A DNA stretch of 64,000 nucleotides from Empedobacter brevis NBRC 14943 = ATCC 43319 (GTDB lineage Bacteria; Bacteroidota; Bacteroidia; Flavobacteriales; Weeksellaceae), in contig NZ_KB908304.1 of the NCBI RefSeq assembly GCF_000382425.1, forward strand, positions 1 through 64,000, given 5' to 3'. Shown piece by piece: positions 9,701 through 17,786 of this stretch (position 1 is its first letter; each line of letters opens with the position of its first letter). The notes below the pieces were generated by a model that saw only the letters and a program-made list of their open reading frames with translations, was not told where the DNA came from and did no database searches. A program made the translations under genes and the position numbers.

Positions 9701-10414
9701 ATTTCCATCTACAATCGGATAATCATTTCTTATTGAAATAGCTACATTCGTAGAACATTCTGTAGAAGCTGGTGTTCTGAACGTATATTCTTTTTTCTCC
9801 CATACGTTATGTTTGATTACACTTAATTTGGAAGAAGTTCCTAACGATTTTTCAGAGATAATGTTTTGTACTTCAATTTTTGCCGCAGATAATACACTAC
9901 TATTGGCATTTCCTGAATTACTCATTACATAATAAGAAACTTTGTAAGCTGTATCTCTCTTTAAATTAACTGCACGGCGATAAAATTGATTGGTTATTTC
10001 TCCGGCATTAAGAATAAGCGCTGCTCCATTTGTATCATTTGGGGTATGATCTTCTACTTTTTGCCACCATCCTCCTGTTGAACCTAAAGAAGCTTCCAAA
10101 TGTTGAGGATCGATAACGACATAATAACCATCGCTAATGTTTTTTAACCAGCTATTGTAACTTGAAAGATTTGAACCATTGCAATTTGGCATATTTTCAG
10201 TTGTATACAACTGGAGTGCTGCCCTGTAATAAGAGGTACAACTGTAAGGAGATTTTTTTAACGTTAAATCCTTACCTCCTTGCGGTATATACTGAGATGC
10301 CCTACGAACTGTAGACTGTCCGAAGTCTTCATGAAATACTACTTGTGCATTAGCTTGCTGCAAAACAACCAAACACAAAAAACTGTATATCTTCTTTTTT
10401 ATATTGATTTTCAT
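6773..10414 (-). CDS. Very large multidomain secreted surface protein
   Basis: This 1213-residue protein has a signal peptide ending QQANAQ (residue 24). Residues ~25-250 resemble a CBM/laminin-G-like sandwich, opening FHEDFG and ending YLDDIVLEEV. Residues ~300-465 hold two copies of a module with FIFSGxNxN, a WPxGxSLN strand and a CNxxGxC segment. Residues ~585-670 look Ig-like. Residues ~670-860 and ~900-1070 resemble the repeat unit of the 971-residue protein (AVNGNRGNYATI; AVDDNYDSYTLF). The final ~110 residues are not recognised, and no type IX sorting domain is obvious. It lies 43 bases downstream of a VGIGT protein gene and ends in a strong terminator. It is probably an adhesin or matrix scaffold, but the role is not established. 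Confidence 0.75.
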   Translation of the reverse strand: MKINIKKKIYSFLCLVVLQQANAQVVFHEDFGQSTVRRASQYIPQGGKDLTLKKSPYSCTSYYRAALQLYTTENMPNCNGSNLSSYNSWLKNISDGYYVVIDPQHLEASLGSTGGWWQKVEDHTPNDTNGAALILNAGEITNQFYRRAVNLKRDTAYKVSYYVMSNSGNANSSVLSAAKIEVQNIISEKSLGTSSKLSVIKHNVWEKKEYTFRTPASTECSTNVAISIRNDYPIVDGNDIYLDDIVLEEVINPNAPVIDCNNENTNFDELIKATDDLYAFTSKGGIYAITSNDELNKVKGHFIFSGNNKNATIGAVGQWPVGFSLNESGALVIAPNTPQPTVPLVYQVCNLLGVCTSAKIILEKDKGIPFLGKIDSYYWNSSAAQTFDIIANDSYNGGKEGEGFIFSGPNQNMMISMKDSWPAGISLNTLGQIVVDKEIVKPTTAIYYTLCNMAGECQDVQVTFLGDEGDFYPGSITSNGETCYNGSIDVMNVEKAKYLLYLMSYNWQASIDNGATWQDFGNLSDDENSGEGDESSLGDVVIQKGDKLIINGLKKSILVRRQAKTKGLSRYAYTAPVLVKPTEENSISLPDNINSFAVEKGKSFTFPTVSTKFPSTITILDAEGNQVQNKISDLKKGQYSYTIKATTTAGAPLVGCETFTTIQLIVYDLEDCNTVTKKIFATDVVSWTSGASGVANKENAVNGNRGNYATITGGLVILGIGTVGIDLYFTKLSDPNNPNSPRVLYSSSELKGKKITIKLGEQYSGLKLAGGLSVVGRKTNAGVTAGNITLLNSSNSGSFKAVKGGLLDLLKGDNVFEYSFIPKDGAGKDADFNGVRIQLGSLLGVADLATVFHAYIEEEEKTTDPNFIPEGDIVVSPPSSLLYPTEQRDVDGTKLTGIENKNIKLNEFTHDVTWGNRSAVLNVASGLASVVHPYYAVDDNYDSYTLFNATAGVLNQQFLRTHLKQPARPGDQVQVTLAYPNINVLNLSLLQLGNFKIVYYLGDTKVGEERMEKFRILDIGLFNFKDKRRAVISRPITIPFDSFEIEQFNTVNVNLGDGLHIHDIRIAPMMLFEGQNDSKDVTTICAADFLAIQSPDYCTTYDISFAKVIEFGEAYKNEDDTPLLDADGNPIKTITKVEDIPNSDLMFSHYGANLLYYRIDRLYTEFENEGIILVKVQTKRQGKDYGNPQYLRVKLKNCNEAVVNPIIKQSSGL

Positions 10415-10457
10415 ATTGTAATTTTTAAAGATTTAATAAATGATTAACTTCTGTTAA

Positions 10458-11144
10458 TTACTTCACCTTTAATACAATATTCATAAAAGAACCATTTCTT
10501 ATTATTGCATTTGGAGCAGTTTTATAAGTAAGAATTCCTGTCGAATTAATTTTAATATCTGTAAACACTGAATTGTCCGCAAAGGTTACAAAATAGTCAT
10601 ATTTATCTGAGTCTAAAACAAATTCTTTTAAACCAGATATAGATGAACTAGATGCCACCGGAACATTAAATTGAGCTTTAAACAAGTCGTATAATTTTAC
10701 TGTATAGATGGCGGAAACCGCATCATAAGAATAGGACAAATTACTTGTATCTAAAATTCTCGCATCATTACTTATGGTCGGTAAAACAATAGAAGGCATG
10801 TAGAAAAAACCCGGAGTACTATTCCCAGATGATATTTTCACCCAAACTGTACCGTCAAAATAATAAAACCCTTCCGCATCTATATTAATCGCAGTTTCAG
10901 TCTGAGTTCCTGTTGTCACTTCATCCACATAAATCATTGTTGATTTTTCAACGTTTCTCATTGATCGAGCTCTCTCTCTATCAACTCTTGGTATTAAAAC
11001 TCCTTCTACATTGGCACTTGTTCCTTTTGGCTGAACTGCTGTAACGTCTAAAGTAGCTTTTGGATTTTCTGTTCCAATCCCTACTTGAGCTTTAACATGA
11101 ACAGTACTAATTGTTAATGTTAAGGCGAATAAAACTTTTTTCAT
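10458..11144 (-). CDS. Secreted VGIGT-motif protein
   Basis: This 228-residue protein has a signal peptide to VKAQ (residue 20), followed immediately by the QVGIGTENPxxxLDV motif. That motif marks many exported Bacteroidota proteins and resembles tail-fibre-like N-termini. Residues ~45-110 carry the LIPRV…IYVDE…FDGTVW module seen in other proteins of this array. The C-terminal half (about 110-228) is a beta-rich region of unknown family. It is the first gene of a two-gene unit with the 1213-residue protein. Its function is unknown; an extracellular structural role is inferred. Confidence 0.75.
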   Translation of the reverse strand: MKKVLFALTLTISTVHVKAQVGIGTENPKATLDVTAVQPKGTSANVEGVLIPRVDRERARSMRNVEKSTMIYVDEVTTGTQTETAINIDAEGFYYFDGTVWVKISSGNSTPGFFYMPSIVLPTISNDARILDTSNLSYSYDAVSAIYTVKLYDLFKAQFNVPVASSSSISGLKEFVLDSDKYDYFVTFADNSVFTDIKINSTGILTYKTAPNAIIRNGSFMNIVLKVK

Positions 11145-11169
11145 AAATTTTCTATTAACTAAACCACAA

Positions 11170-11177
11170 CAAAGGTA
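11170..11177 (-). promoter_or_regulatory. Candidate -7 box for the 11144-6773 unit
   Basis: Read on the minus strand this is TACCTTTG, an exact TAnnTTTG match 26 bases before the start codon at 11144. I see no good -33 partner. Confidence 0.45.
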
Positions 11178-11486
11178 GTAAGTTATTTAAAAAATCATTG
11201 TTTTCTAAAAAAACAAGATTACAAAATAGTATATAAACAGCTACTTATCCGTTTTTTAAATAAATAATTAACTAACTATAAATACTTAATAAGATTTATT
11301 GTTTTTTAAATGATTTAAGTCATTTGAAAAACATGTGTGTTCTATTTTTTTATGAATTTAATTTTCAGTATTGTTATCCTCTCAAATTATTTTGTTAATT
11401 ATTTCTAACATTATAAGACATTAACTACCTAAAAAAACAAAACCATAAAGTCCTATATTTTTCCTATCATAATTCTAAAATACAAA

Positions 11487-11516
11487 AATCGGCTAATCAT
11501 GAAAGATTAGCCGATT
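11487..11516 (-). terminator. Terminator of the three-paralogue surface-protein unit
   Basis: A perfect 12-bp stem, AATCGGCTAATC with GATTAGCCGATT, has loop ATGAAA and is followed on the minus strand by TTTGTA. It closes the unit running from 14032 to 11629. Confidence 0.8.
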
Positions 11517-11628
11517 AACGGTTAAGTTTTAAGTTTAATTAGATTATGCTTCTTATCAAAAGAGCCTAAATTCTTTATATTATATATAAACACCTATCGT
11601 GCAAATTATCACACCATCTATCTAAAAA

Positions 11629-12372
11629 TTATGGTTTTTCTAAGACCAAAATTACAGATGAAGTCTTCGCCATTTCGTTATTTAGATTAGTAGTGATAAT
11701 AGGTTTACCTATATTTAAGGTAGTACCTGTTGGTATATTTCTCTCAGCACATGCAAATTTTATAGTATGCTCTCCAAGTGCCATATTTGAAAGCGTCGCA
11801 TTCAAATTCAATGTTCTATAATTACCTACTCCCGCATTTACAGTACCCAATCGAACAAAATCTAATTTATCATCTAAATATATTCCACAGGCAAAACTAC
11901 CGTTCTGGCTACTTGTTTGAATTAATGTTTGAATAGAAACCGTTACCAAGTTCACTGATTTTGATATTTTAATTTTCTGATTTAAATCCGAAAGCTCTTT
12001 CCAATGTGAAGCCATTGCTTGTCCTTTAGTATATGGTACAGCAAGTGTACCGGAATTGTTTGTTCCGGGAAAACTTACTCCATTAAAGGTTGAATTAACA
12101 TAAGATCCGGTTAAAACCATTCCTTCCAAAAAACCCTCAGGTAAATCAAAATTCTTCCAGAAATTGTTATTTAAGGCATTTCCTGAAATTAAATCGCCTT
12201 GTTTACCAGCTGTTCCAATTTTTGCATCTGTTCCGTTGAATCTGATTTCTTTGGAAACATTTGTCGTACCATTTATATCCAACGTGGTATGAGGTTTCTC
12301 AGTTCCTATTCCTACCTGAGAAAATAAATTTGGACTGATTGCGACTAAACAGATAAATATCTTATTTTTCAT
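11629..12372 (-). CDS. Secreted VGIGT paralogue 3
   Basis: This 247-residue protein has a signal peptide ending LFSQ, then VGIGTEKPHTTLDINGT. It shares a layout with the two genes upstream: a short N-terminal VGIGT/LDV segment, a FNGTDAKIGTAG turn, and a C-terminal beta domain of ~130 residues. That domain has ACGIYLDDKLDFVR, a LxxGEHTIKFAC strand and a NLNNEMAKTSSVIL ending. The paired Cys residues are conserved across the three paralogues. It is the last gene of the unit before the terminator. The C-terminal domain could bind a ligand or assemble as a trimeric fibre head; no function is known to me. Confidence 0.75.
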   Translation of the reverse strand: MKNKIFICLVAISPNLFSQVGIGTEKPHTTLDINGTTNVSKEIRFNGTDAKIGTAGKQGDLISGNALNNNFWKNFDLPEGFLEGMVLTGSYVNSTFNGVSFPGTNNSGTLAVPYTKGQAMASHWKELSDLNQKIKISKSVNLVTVSIQTLIQTSSQNGSFACGIYLDDKLDFVRLGTVNAGVGNYRTLNLNATLSNMALGEHTIKFACAERNIPTGTTLNIGKPIITTNLNNEMAKTSSVILVLEKP

Positions 12373-12385
12373 AATGGGTTAATTG

Positions 12386-13222
12386 TTAGTTATAAACAGG
12401 TTCATTATTATTAGGATCTGGTATTTCCAATACTTCTACTCTTAAAGTTGACTGCGCCATAAAATCGTTAATATTTGAACGAACGGCTTTTCCAACTCCA
12501 AAAGTACTTGTTGTAGTATTTGTGAATCCACCTATAGAGGCTCTTCTTCTACAAGCAACTTTTGCCGTATATTCCTTTTTAGGAAGATTCTCAGCTGAAC
12601 CAAGTAAAGTAAATGTATAAAAAGGTCCTACAGAAGCAGTCGGTTGATTTAATGTAAATGTCCTTACTCCTTTTAATTGATCGTCCACAAATACCCCGCA
12701 CGCAAAATCAACACCTTGATTTGTTGCTGATGAATTGATATGAACCACCGTTTCAAAAACTAACCCGACTTTATTCACAGAGTTGTTTACTTTGAATGTT
12801 TTTGTTAATCTATCAATTACTCCACTACTATCCGCAGAGCTTCCTAAGAAATTGGATAAAGGCATATTTTTTGTGTACAGTGTTCTACTCTCTGTATTAT
12901 TATACTTTAATTCCAACCCAACATCAGTACTAGACGCCTCATAGTTTATAAGATAATACGTTTCAGGCTTGAACTCAGGTCGTCTTAAAACTTTCCACGT
13001 CGGAGGTTGGTTCGCTCCTTGAGAGACTAAAACCGATCCTACTTCTCCTAATTTTCCAATAGTTGTTTCGTCTCCTCCCAAATAGATTTTACTTCTAATC
13101 CCTAAATCTCCCTGAACATCCAAAGTCGTTCTTGGTGTATTGGTATTGACACCTACTTGAGCAAATAAAGAAGAACTAATAAATACTAAATTTATTAGTA
13201 GTATTTTACTGAATATTTTCAT
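12386..13222 (-). CDS. Secreted VGIGT paralogue 2
   Basis: This 278-residue protein has a signal peptide to SLFAQ, then VGVNTNTPRTTLDVQGDLGI. Its second segment carries GETTIGKLGEVG-like turns and a QPPTWK tryptophan. The C-terminal domain holds DFACGVFVDDQLKGVR, a KEYTAKVACRRR strand and NDFMAQSTLRVEVLEI, aligning clearly with both neighbours. The gap is 13 bases to the next gene and 6 to the previous one, so the three form a tight operon. Tandem duplication is the simplest origin. No catalytic motif is visible, and localisation beyond the inner membrane is inferred from the signal peptide. Confidence 0.75.
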   Translation of the reverse strand: MKIFSKILLINLVFISSSLFAQVGVNTNTPRTTLDVQGDLGIRSKIYLGGDETTIGKLGEVGSVLVSQGANQPPTWKVLRRPEFKPETYYLINYEASSTDVGLELKYNNTESRTLYTKNMPLSNFLGSSADSSGVIDRLTKTFKVNNSVNKVGLVFETVVHINSSATNQGVDFACGVFVDDQLKGVRTFTLNQPTASVGPFYTFTLLGSAENLPKKEYTAKVACRRRASIGGFTNTTTSTFGVGKAVRSNINDFMAQSTLRVEVLEIPDPNNNEPVYN

Positions 13223-13228
13223 ACTTAA

Positions 13229-14032
13229 TTATCTTGTTACTTTTACTAATTCGCTCACATCAAATTTCAATACAGATTGTAACATAAAATTATTTGTTAC
13301 TGCTGAAGCATTCAATGCGCGCCCTATTACTAAATCCACATTAGTACCTGATGTAGAAATTCTTCTACATCCTACTTTCAATGTATGTTCACCGGTAGTT
13401 ACATCATTTACCGTATAATTTAATGTATAAATAGACTGATTGCTGGCTCCTTTACCAGGAATTCCGTCAATTTGGTCCGCTCTTAATGCAACCAAAACAT
13501 TATCAATAAAAATACCACACATAAATTTTATGTTTTGATTTGCAGAAGTCCCAGTGTTTCCTGATTCAACTCCTGTCTGAAACATAATGTTGACTTTATT
13601 TTTTGGATCATCTACAGTAAATTTTGCGCTTAAATCGGATGACAATTCTTTCCACTTAGATGATGTTGTCACTAATAGTTCTCCTAAAGAGCTGGTCGCG
13701 ATGCCATCGTTGCTATTCGTATCAAATAACAGCCCATTCTCACTTGTATTGATAAAACTACTCGTGGTTCTATATTCACCATCTTCATAAAATCCGACTT
13801 TAGCATTTTTCCATAATGGAGCATTGCCATCCCCCTGAGATACAAGGATGTCATTGTAATTACCGGCATTACCATCAGTAGTTTTTGAACCTCCTACCTT
13901 TAGTTCTTTTCTAAGCATAATATTTCCATTAACATCAAGAGAAGATTGTGGTGTTCCGGTTCCAATTCCTACTTGTGAAAACACAAAGGTTGACATGGAG
14001 AAAAGTAAGTAAGAAACTTTTGACTTTTTCAT
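13229..14032 (-). CDS. Secreted VGIGT paralogue 1, first gene of unit
   Basis: This 267-residue protein starts MKKSKVSYLLFSMSTFVFSQ, a signal peptide, then VGIGTGTPQSSLDVNG. The C-terminal domain includes KFMCGIFIDNVLVALR, TGEHTLKVGCRR and NNFMLQSVLKFDV, matching the two downstream paralogues. It is the first gene of the three-gene unit, with a well-formed promoter just upstream and an AraC-type regulator starting 300 bases away in the opposite direction. A surface or matrix role is inferred; no family function is known to me. Confidence 0.75.
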   Translation of the reverse strand: MKKSKVSYLLFSMSTFVFSQVGIGTGTPQSSLDVNGNIMLRKELKVGGSKTTDGNAGNYNDILVSQGDGNAPLWKNAKVGFYEDGEYRTTSSFINTSENGLLFDTNSNDGIATSSLGELLVTTSSKWKELSSDLSAKFTVDDPKNKVNIMFQTGVESGNTGTSANQNIKFMCGIFIDNVLVALRADQIDGIPGKGASNQSIYTLNYTVNDVTTGEHTLKVGCRRISTSGTNVDLVIGRALNASAVTNNFMLQSVLKFDVSELVKVTR

Positions 14033-14079
14033 TGTTAATTATTAAATAGTTGATAATAAGGTGGTAGTAAAAAGGGACA

Positions 14080-14110
14080 CAAATGTATACTCGCATATTT
14101 ATACATGAAA
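14080..14110 (-). promoter_or_regulatory. Promoter of the three-paralogue unit
   Basis: On the minus strand a TTTC -33-like element (14107-14110) is spaced 19 bases from an exact -7 box, TACATTTG (14080-14087). The box is about 48 bases upstream of the start codon at 14032. The divergent AraC-type gene begins at 14332, so the 300-base region between them may hold its operators; no clear repeat is seen. Confidence 0.55.
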
Positions 14111-14331
14111 TGATATCCATCATATTTAATTAATGTTATTTTATCATACTCCAAAATAATTACTTAAAACACACTTAAATAATTGTAAAACAATAATTTA
14201 GTATTTAATGTTAAATTTCTATTTTTTTTATAAATGGCTAGCTGATAAAACACATATAATCCTTCAAAAACTTTAAGAATATGCTTAATTTGGTGATTCT
14301 TAATTATCTTTAACACACTGTAAGTAGAAAC

Positions 14332-15081
14332 ATGAAGCATACCATCCAAAATAAAGTACATATAGAAAATAGTTGGGGACTATTCGTTGGAGAATTAAAT
14401 GATAATATATTGCATCGGCATTATGCCTTGCAGATTACAGTTACTTCAAATCAAGAATTCAGAATTACAGATAAAAATAACAAACAAAATTCTTACAAGG
14501 CTTGTTTCATTAACAATAATATTGAACATCAACTCAATAGCAGTGAAATATCTTTAATTATTCTCATAAACCCTATTAGCTGTATTGGACATCAGTTTCA
14601 CAACAACTATAAAAATGCTAAAATTGTAAGTTTAAAAGATGATTTTCATCTGCTCTCGAATATGTTAGATGAGTATTTACAGAACAATTCTGATTTTGAT
14701 CATCTCACTAAAAATATCAACCGTTATCTTACAAATTTTAAATGTCAATGTGAACGAGAAAATCATTTTGATGACAACCGAATTTATAATACTATCGCAT
14801 ATTTAGAAAGAAACAGTGATCGTGTTGTATCTCTAAAAGAAATTGCAGCTTTTTGTTTTCTTTCGGAAACTCGTTTTTTGCATCTTTTCAAAGAAAAAAC
14901 CAATATCAATTTCAGACGATATCAATTGTGGAACAGGCTGATTAAGTCACTTCCTTATTTAAAAACGCATTCCATTACTGAAACTTCACATCAATTTGGG
15001 TTTACAGACAGTTCTCATTACAACAGAACATTTAAAGAAACATTTGGACTTTCTCCTAAATTTTTATCTTCTCTAAAATAG
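14332..15081 (+). CDS. AraC/XylS-family transcriptional regulator
   Basis: This 249-residue protein has a divergent N-terminal sensing domain (residues ~1-120, with HRHYALQI typical of cupin-like AraC domains). The C-terminal double helix-turn-helix occupies ~145-249. Its first HTH contains VSLKEIAAFCFLSETRFLHLFKEK and its second ITETSHQFGFTDSSHYNRTFK, ending in the characteristic FGLSPK. It probably binds DNA as an activator responding to a small molecule or surface cue. It is divergent from the secreted-protein array and is the only regulator nearby, so control of that array is a reasonable inference. It could instead be a local orphan or control the transglutaminase-like gene downstream. 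Confidence 0.9.
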   Translation: MKHTIQNKVHIENSWGLFVGELNDNILHRHYALQITVTSNQEFRITDKNNKQNSYKACFINNNIEHQLNSSEISLIILINPISCIGHQFHNNYKNAKIVSLKDDFHLLSNMLDEYLQNNSDFDHLTKNINRYLTNFKCQCERENHFDDNRIYNTIAYLERNSDRVVSLKEIAAFCFLSETRFLHLFKEKTNINFRRYQLWNRLIKSLPYLKTHSITETSHQFGFTDSSHYNRTFKETFGLSPKFLSSLK

Positions 15082-15165
15082 CCGGTTTATACAAGTTTGT
15101 CTTTACAAAGTTTTTCATTTTTGAACTGAAAAAAAATCAAACACTTTTTACTTCATTTAATAATA

Positions 15166-15897
15166 ATGATTAAACTAAATTTAAACACAGACGATATGAA
15201 CAATTATCTTGTAGAAACCCAACTCCTTGATTATTCTCATCCATCTATACAAGAGTTAATAAAACAACGACAATGGAAAAAACTTGACACAACTGAAAGA
15301 ATAAAAGCGATTTACAACTTTGTTAGAGATGAAATAAAATTTGGGTACAATATTTCAGATGATATTGCTGCTTCATTAGTATTGAAAGATGGCTACGGAC
15401 AATGCAACACCAAAGCTACCTTATTAATGACTCTACTAAGAGCAACAAAAATCCCAAGCCGTCTTCACGGTTTCACTATTGACAAAACATTACAAAAAGG
15501 TGCAATTACAGGTATAGCCTATTTACTTTCGCCACAAAATATTTTACACAGTTGGGTGGAAGTTTTGGTGGAAGAACAATGGTATTATCTAGAAGGAGTT
15601 ATTTTAGATAAATCATATTTAATCAAATTGCAACAAAAAAACAACGATTGTAAAACCACTTTTTGTGGTTATGGTGTTTACACTGATAATTTTGGCAACC
15701 CTCCTATAGAATGGGATAAAAATAATACGTTTATCCAGAATAAAGGAATCAATCAGGATTTTGGTTTATTTGCTACACCCGATGAATTTTATACCAAGCA
15801 TCAGCAAAAATTAAATCCTTTTCAAAAGTATATTTTTAGAAAATTTGTGCGGCACAAAATGAATAAAAATGTAGAAAATATAAGGAACAACAATTAA
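15166..15897 (+). CDS. Transglutaminase-like cysteine protease-fold protein
   Basis: This 243-residue protein has a transglutaminase-like core. The presumed catalytic Cys lies in GYGQCNTKA (near residue 87), the His in NILHSWVEVL, and an acidic residue follows in YYLEGVILD. No signal peptide is evident, so it is probably cytoplasmic. Such domains act as proteases, peptidases or amidases as often as true transglutaminases. Translation may start at the first Met (15166) or at the second, MNNYLVE, ten codons later. It lies 84 bases after the AraC gene on the same strand and ends at a strong bidirectional terminator. The substrate is unknown. Confidence 0.8.
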   Translation: MIKLNLNTDDMNNYLVETQLLDYSHPSIQELIKQRQWKKLDTTERIKAIYNFVRDEIKFGYNISDDIAASLVLKDGYGQCNTKATLLMTLLRATKIPSRLHGFTIDKTLQKGAITGIAYLLSPQNILHSWVEVLVEEQWYYLEGVILDKSYLIKLQQKNNDCKTTFCGYGVYTDNFGNPPIEWDKNNTFIQNKGINQDFGLFATPDEFYTKHQQKLNPFQKYIFRKFVRHKMNKNVENIRNNN

Positions 15898-15923
15898 ATA
15901 TTTTGCAATTCTGTTCTGTATCC

Positions 15924-15953
15924 AAAAATAGGCTCCTTTAGGAGCCTATTTTT
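15924..15953. terminator. Bidirectional terminator between convergent genes
   Basis: A perfect 13-bp stem, AAAAATAGGCTCC with GGAGCCTATTTTT, has a TTTA loop, with T runs readable on both strands. It separates the transglutaminase-like gene (plus) from the metal-efflux operon (minus). Confidence 0.9.
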
Positions 15954-15975
15954 AATTAATTCTTTTCTTTTTTAA

Positions 15976-16872
15976 TTATTCATGTGTGCTTTCTTCTTCA
16001 TAACCTTCTTCTTCAATCTGGAAGGTTGTATGAGTAATCTTAAAATTATTCATTGTTTCATCTGTAAGAATTTTCAGCAGGAGATTATAATTAGTTTCTT
16101 TATCTCTCACAATATGCACACTCATTGCATTCACACCTGAGGTAAGTGACCATACATGCAAATCATGAAGACTTTTTACTCCGGGAACCTGCTGCAAAGC
16201 ATGACGCAGTTGATGAATATCCACATCTTTGGGCGTACTTTCAAGCAATACATTAATTGCTTCTTTAAGGAGACGCCACGTTCGTGGAAATATTAATAAT
16301 CCAATCGCCGCAGAAATAATAGGATCAGCATAATACCAATTTGTCATCAACATAATAATCCCTGCTATCATGACCCCAACAGAGGTAAGCATATCCGACA
16401 ATACTTCAAAATAGGCTCCTTTCATGTTGAGACTTGCTTCAGAATCTTTTCTCAGAATCATCATTCCGACAATATTTACCAATAAACCTATTCCCGCAAC
16501 AATCAACATCGATTTGCTTTGTACTTCCGGCGGATTCAGAAATCTTTTATACGCTTCGAAAAGAACATAAATGGAAATTCCTAATAAGATTACTGCATTA
16601 ATTACCGCAGCTAAAATTTCCGTCCGATAATATCCATACGTCTTTTTAGCATCTGCTTTTCGCTCACCTATTTTTATTGCTATGAAAGCTAAAAGTAAAC
16701 CCACTACATCAGTAAGCATATGAGCAGCATCTGCAAGCAAAGCCAAACTATTGGTGATAAGCCCACCGATAACCTCAGCGATAAGGTAGGTTCCGCTTAA
16801 TACCAAAACAATAAGAAGATTCTTCTTGTGCTTACTTGCTGCCGAAAGTGTTTGATTATTCTTATTCATCAT
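15976..16872 (-). CDS. czcD: Cation diffusion facilitator (CzcD-type zinc exporter)
   Basis: This 298-residue protein has six predicted membrane helices and the CDF signature. The metal site is formed by HMLTD in TM2 and EVLSD in TM5; the Glu in place of His at the second site is also seen in Cupriavidus CzcD. A cytosolic C-terminal dimerisation domain (about 210-298) ends in an acidic, His-containing tail. It exchanges Zn2+, Co2+ or Cd2+ against protons at the inner membrane. It is the last gene of the metal operon, 23 bases after the bestrophin gene. It complements the RND pump by moving metal from cytosol to periplasm. Confidence 0.92.
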   Translation of the reverse strand: MMNKNNQTLSAASKHKKNLLIVLVLSGTYLIAEVIGGLITNSLALLADAAHMLTDVVGLLLAFIAIKIGERKADAKKTYGYYRTEILAAVINAVILLGISIYVLFEAYKRFLNPPEVQSKSMLIVAGIGLLVNIVGMMILRKDSEASLNMKGAYFEVLSDMLTSVGVMIAGIIMLMTNWYYADPIISAAIGLLIFPRTWRLLKEAINVLLESTPKDVDIHQLRHALQQVPGVKSLHDLHVWSLTSGVNAMSVHIVRDKETNYNLLLKILTDETMNNFKITHTTFQIEEEGYEEESTHE

Positions 16873-16895
16873 TACTCAAAATTGTGTTAAACTTG

Positions 16896-17768
16896 TTACA
16901 TTTCGTAATACAAGGGATTTTCTTTTTTCAACGGAACGTTCTGCTCTCCAATCATTTGTCTCAGGTTGATTTCTATGGTTTGTGCCAGAGAAGTCATCGG
17001 AGTATCCACAGGAGTATTTTCAAATGGATCCTGCATAATGATTGAAGTTCTCTCAATCGCAATGAATAAAGTAGGAACCAAAATGGTGATGACTACTTCA
17101 ACCACTAACTGGCCATCATCTAATCCAAAAGGTAATATCGCAGCAAATACATAAATTAGAATATGTACCAAAATACTATAGGATCTTGGGAAAACTGTAT
17201 TTTTCAGTCGTTCACATTTTCCCATACTATCACAAAGCTTAGTGATAGCTTCATTCAGCTGTAACTGCTGAAACTCTGAAATTGATTTTAAGGATGACAA
17301 TTCCTTTACCTGCTTAGAATGTTCGTCCAAAAGTGCATTGGGAATATTGAATGCATTTATAGAATGTACATCTAAATACCTCTGTACTTTTTCCGAAAAT
17401 GGCACTCTTCTCAATGATTCCCCCAATGCAAACGTCCATACAATCTGCCTTGCGGCAAATTCCTTCGCTTCCTCCTCTGGTAAAAACTGTAGAGCCAGCC
17501 TTATCAGTGTACGTGAATCATTGACAATAGCTCCCCAAACAATTCTTGCTTCCCACCATCTCTCATAAGACTGCGAAGTACGGAAAGCCAATAATAAAGA
17601 TACTGCTGTACCTACCAATGCAGGTATATTCAATGGCAATGATATCTTGCGAAATCCGGGAAGTAAATCTAAAATTCCCATGCATATAGCAAATATAAAA
17701 ATGAAAAAAACCTGAGATTTTATTTCATTGATGAAATACCAAATAGAGACTCTTTTATTTAACAACAT
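16896..17768 (-). CDS. Bestrophin-family anion channel homologue
   Basis: This 290-residue protein has four hydrophobic segments and family motifs: PLNIPALVGTAVSLLLAFR, then SYERWWEAR. Near the C-terminus is DPFENTPVDTPMTSL, the region that in bestrophins forms a gating and ion-binding belt. Bacterial bestrophins form pentameric channels in the inner membrane; some conduct cations or anions. It sits between an ICMT-like methyltransferase and CzcD with 18- and 23-base gaps, so it is part of the heavy-metal operon. Charge balancing during metal/proton exchange is a possible role (inference). Confidence 0.88.
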   Translation of the reverse strand: MLLNKRVSIWYFINEIKSQVFFIFIFAICMGILDLLPGFRKISLPLNIPALVGTAVSLLLAFRTSQSYERWWEARIVWGAIVNDSRTLIRLALQFLPEEEAKEFAARQIVWTFALGESLRRVPFSEKVQRYLDVHSINAFNIPNALLDEHSKQVKELSSLKSISEFQQLQLNEAITKLCDSMGKCERLKNTVFPRSYSILVHILIYVFAAILPFGLDDGQLVVEVVITILVPTLFIAIERTSIIMQDPFENTPVDTPMTSLAQTIEINLRQMIGEQNVPLKKENPLYYEM

Positions 17769-17786
17769 AATTATTTTCTTTATTGA

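Larger units (their letters stand above)
11145..11628. other. Intergenic region between two surface-protein units
   Basis: It holds the terminator of the upstream unit (11487-11516) and a -7 candidate for the downstream unit (11170-11177). The roughly 300 bases in between are very AT-rich, with no coding frame and no clear repeat. Confidence 0.5.

Noticed and set aside
2546-14032. Phage tail-fibre locus
   Set aside because: VGIGT/LDV motifs resemble fibre N-termini, but every gene except possibly 6034-6630 has a clear signal peptide and no phage structural or lysis genes are present.
14164-14361. Minus-strand frame upstream of the AraC gene
   Set aside because: It overlaps the start of the AraC gene, has no recognisable features and lies in a promoter-containing region.
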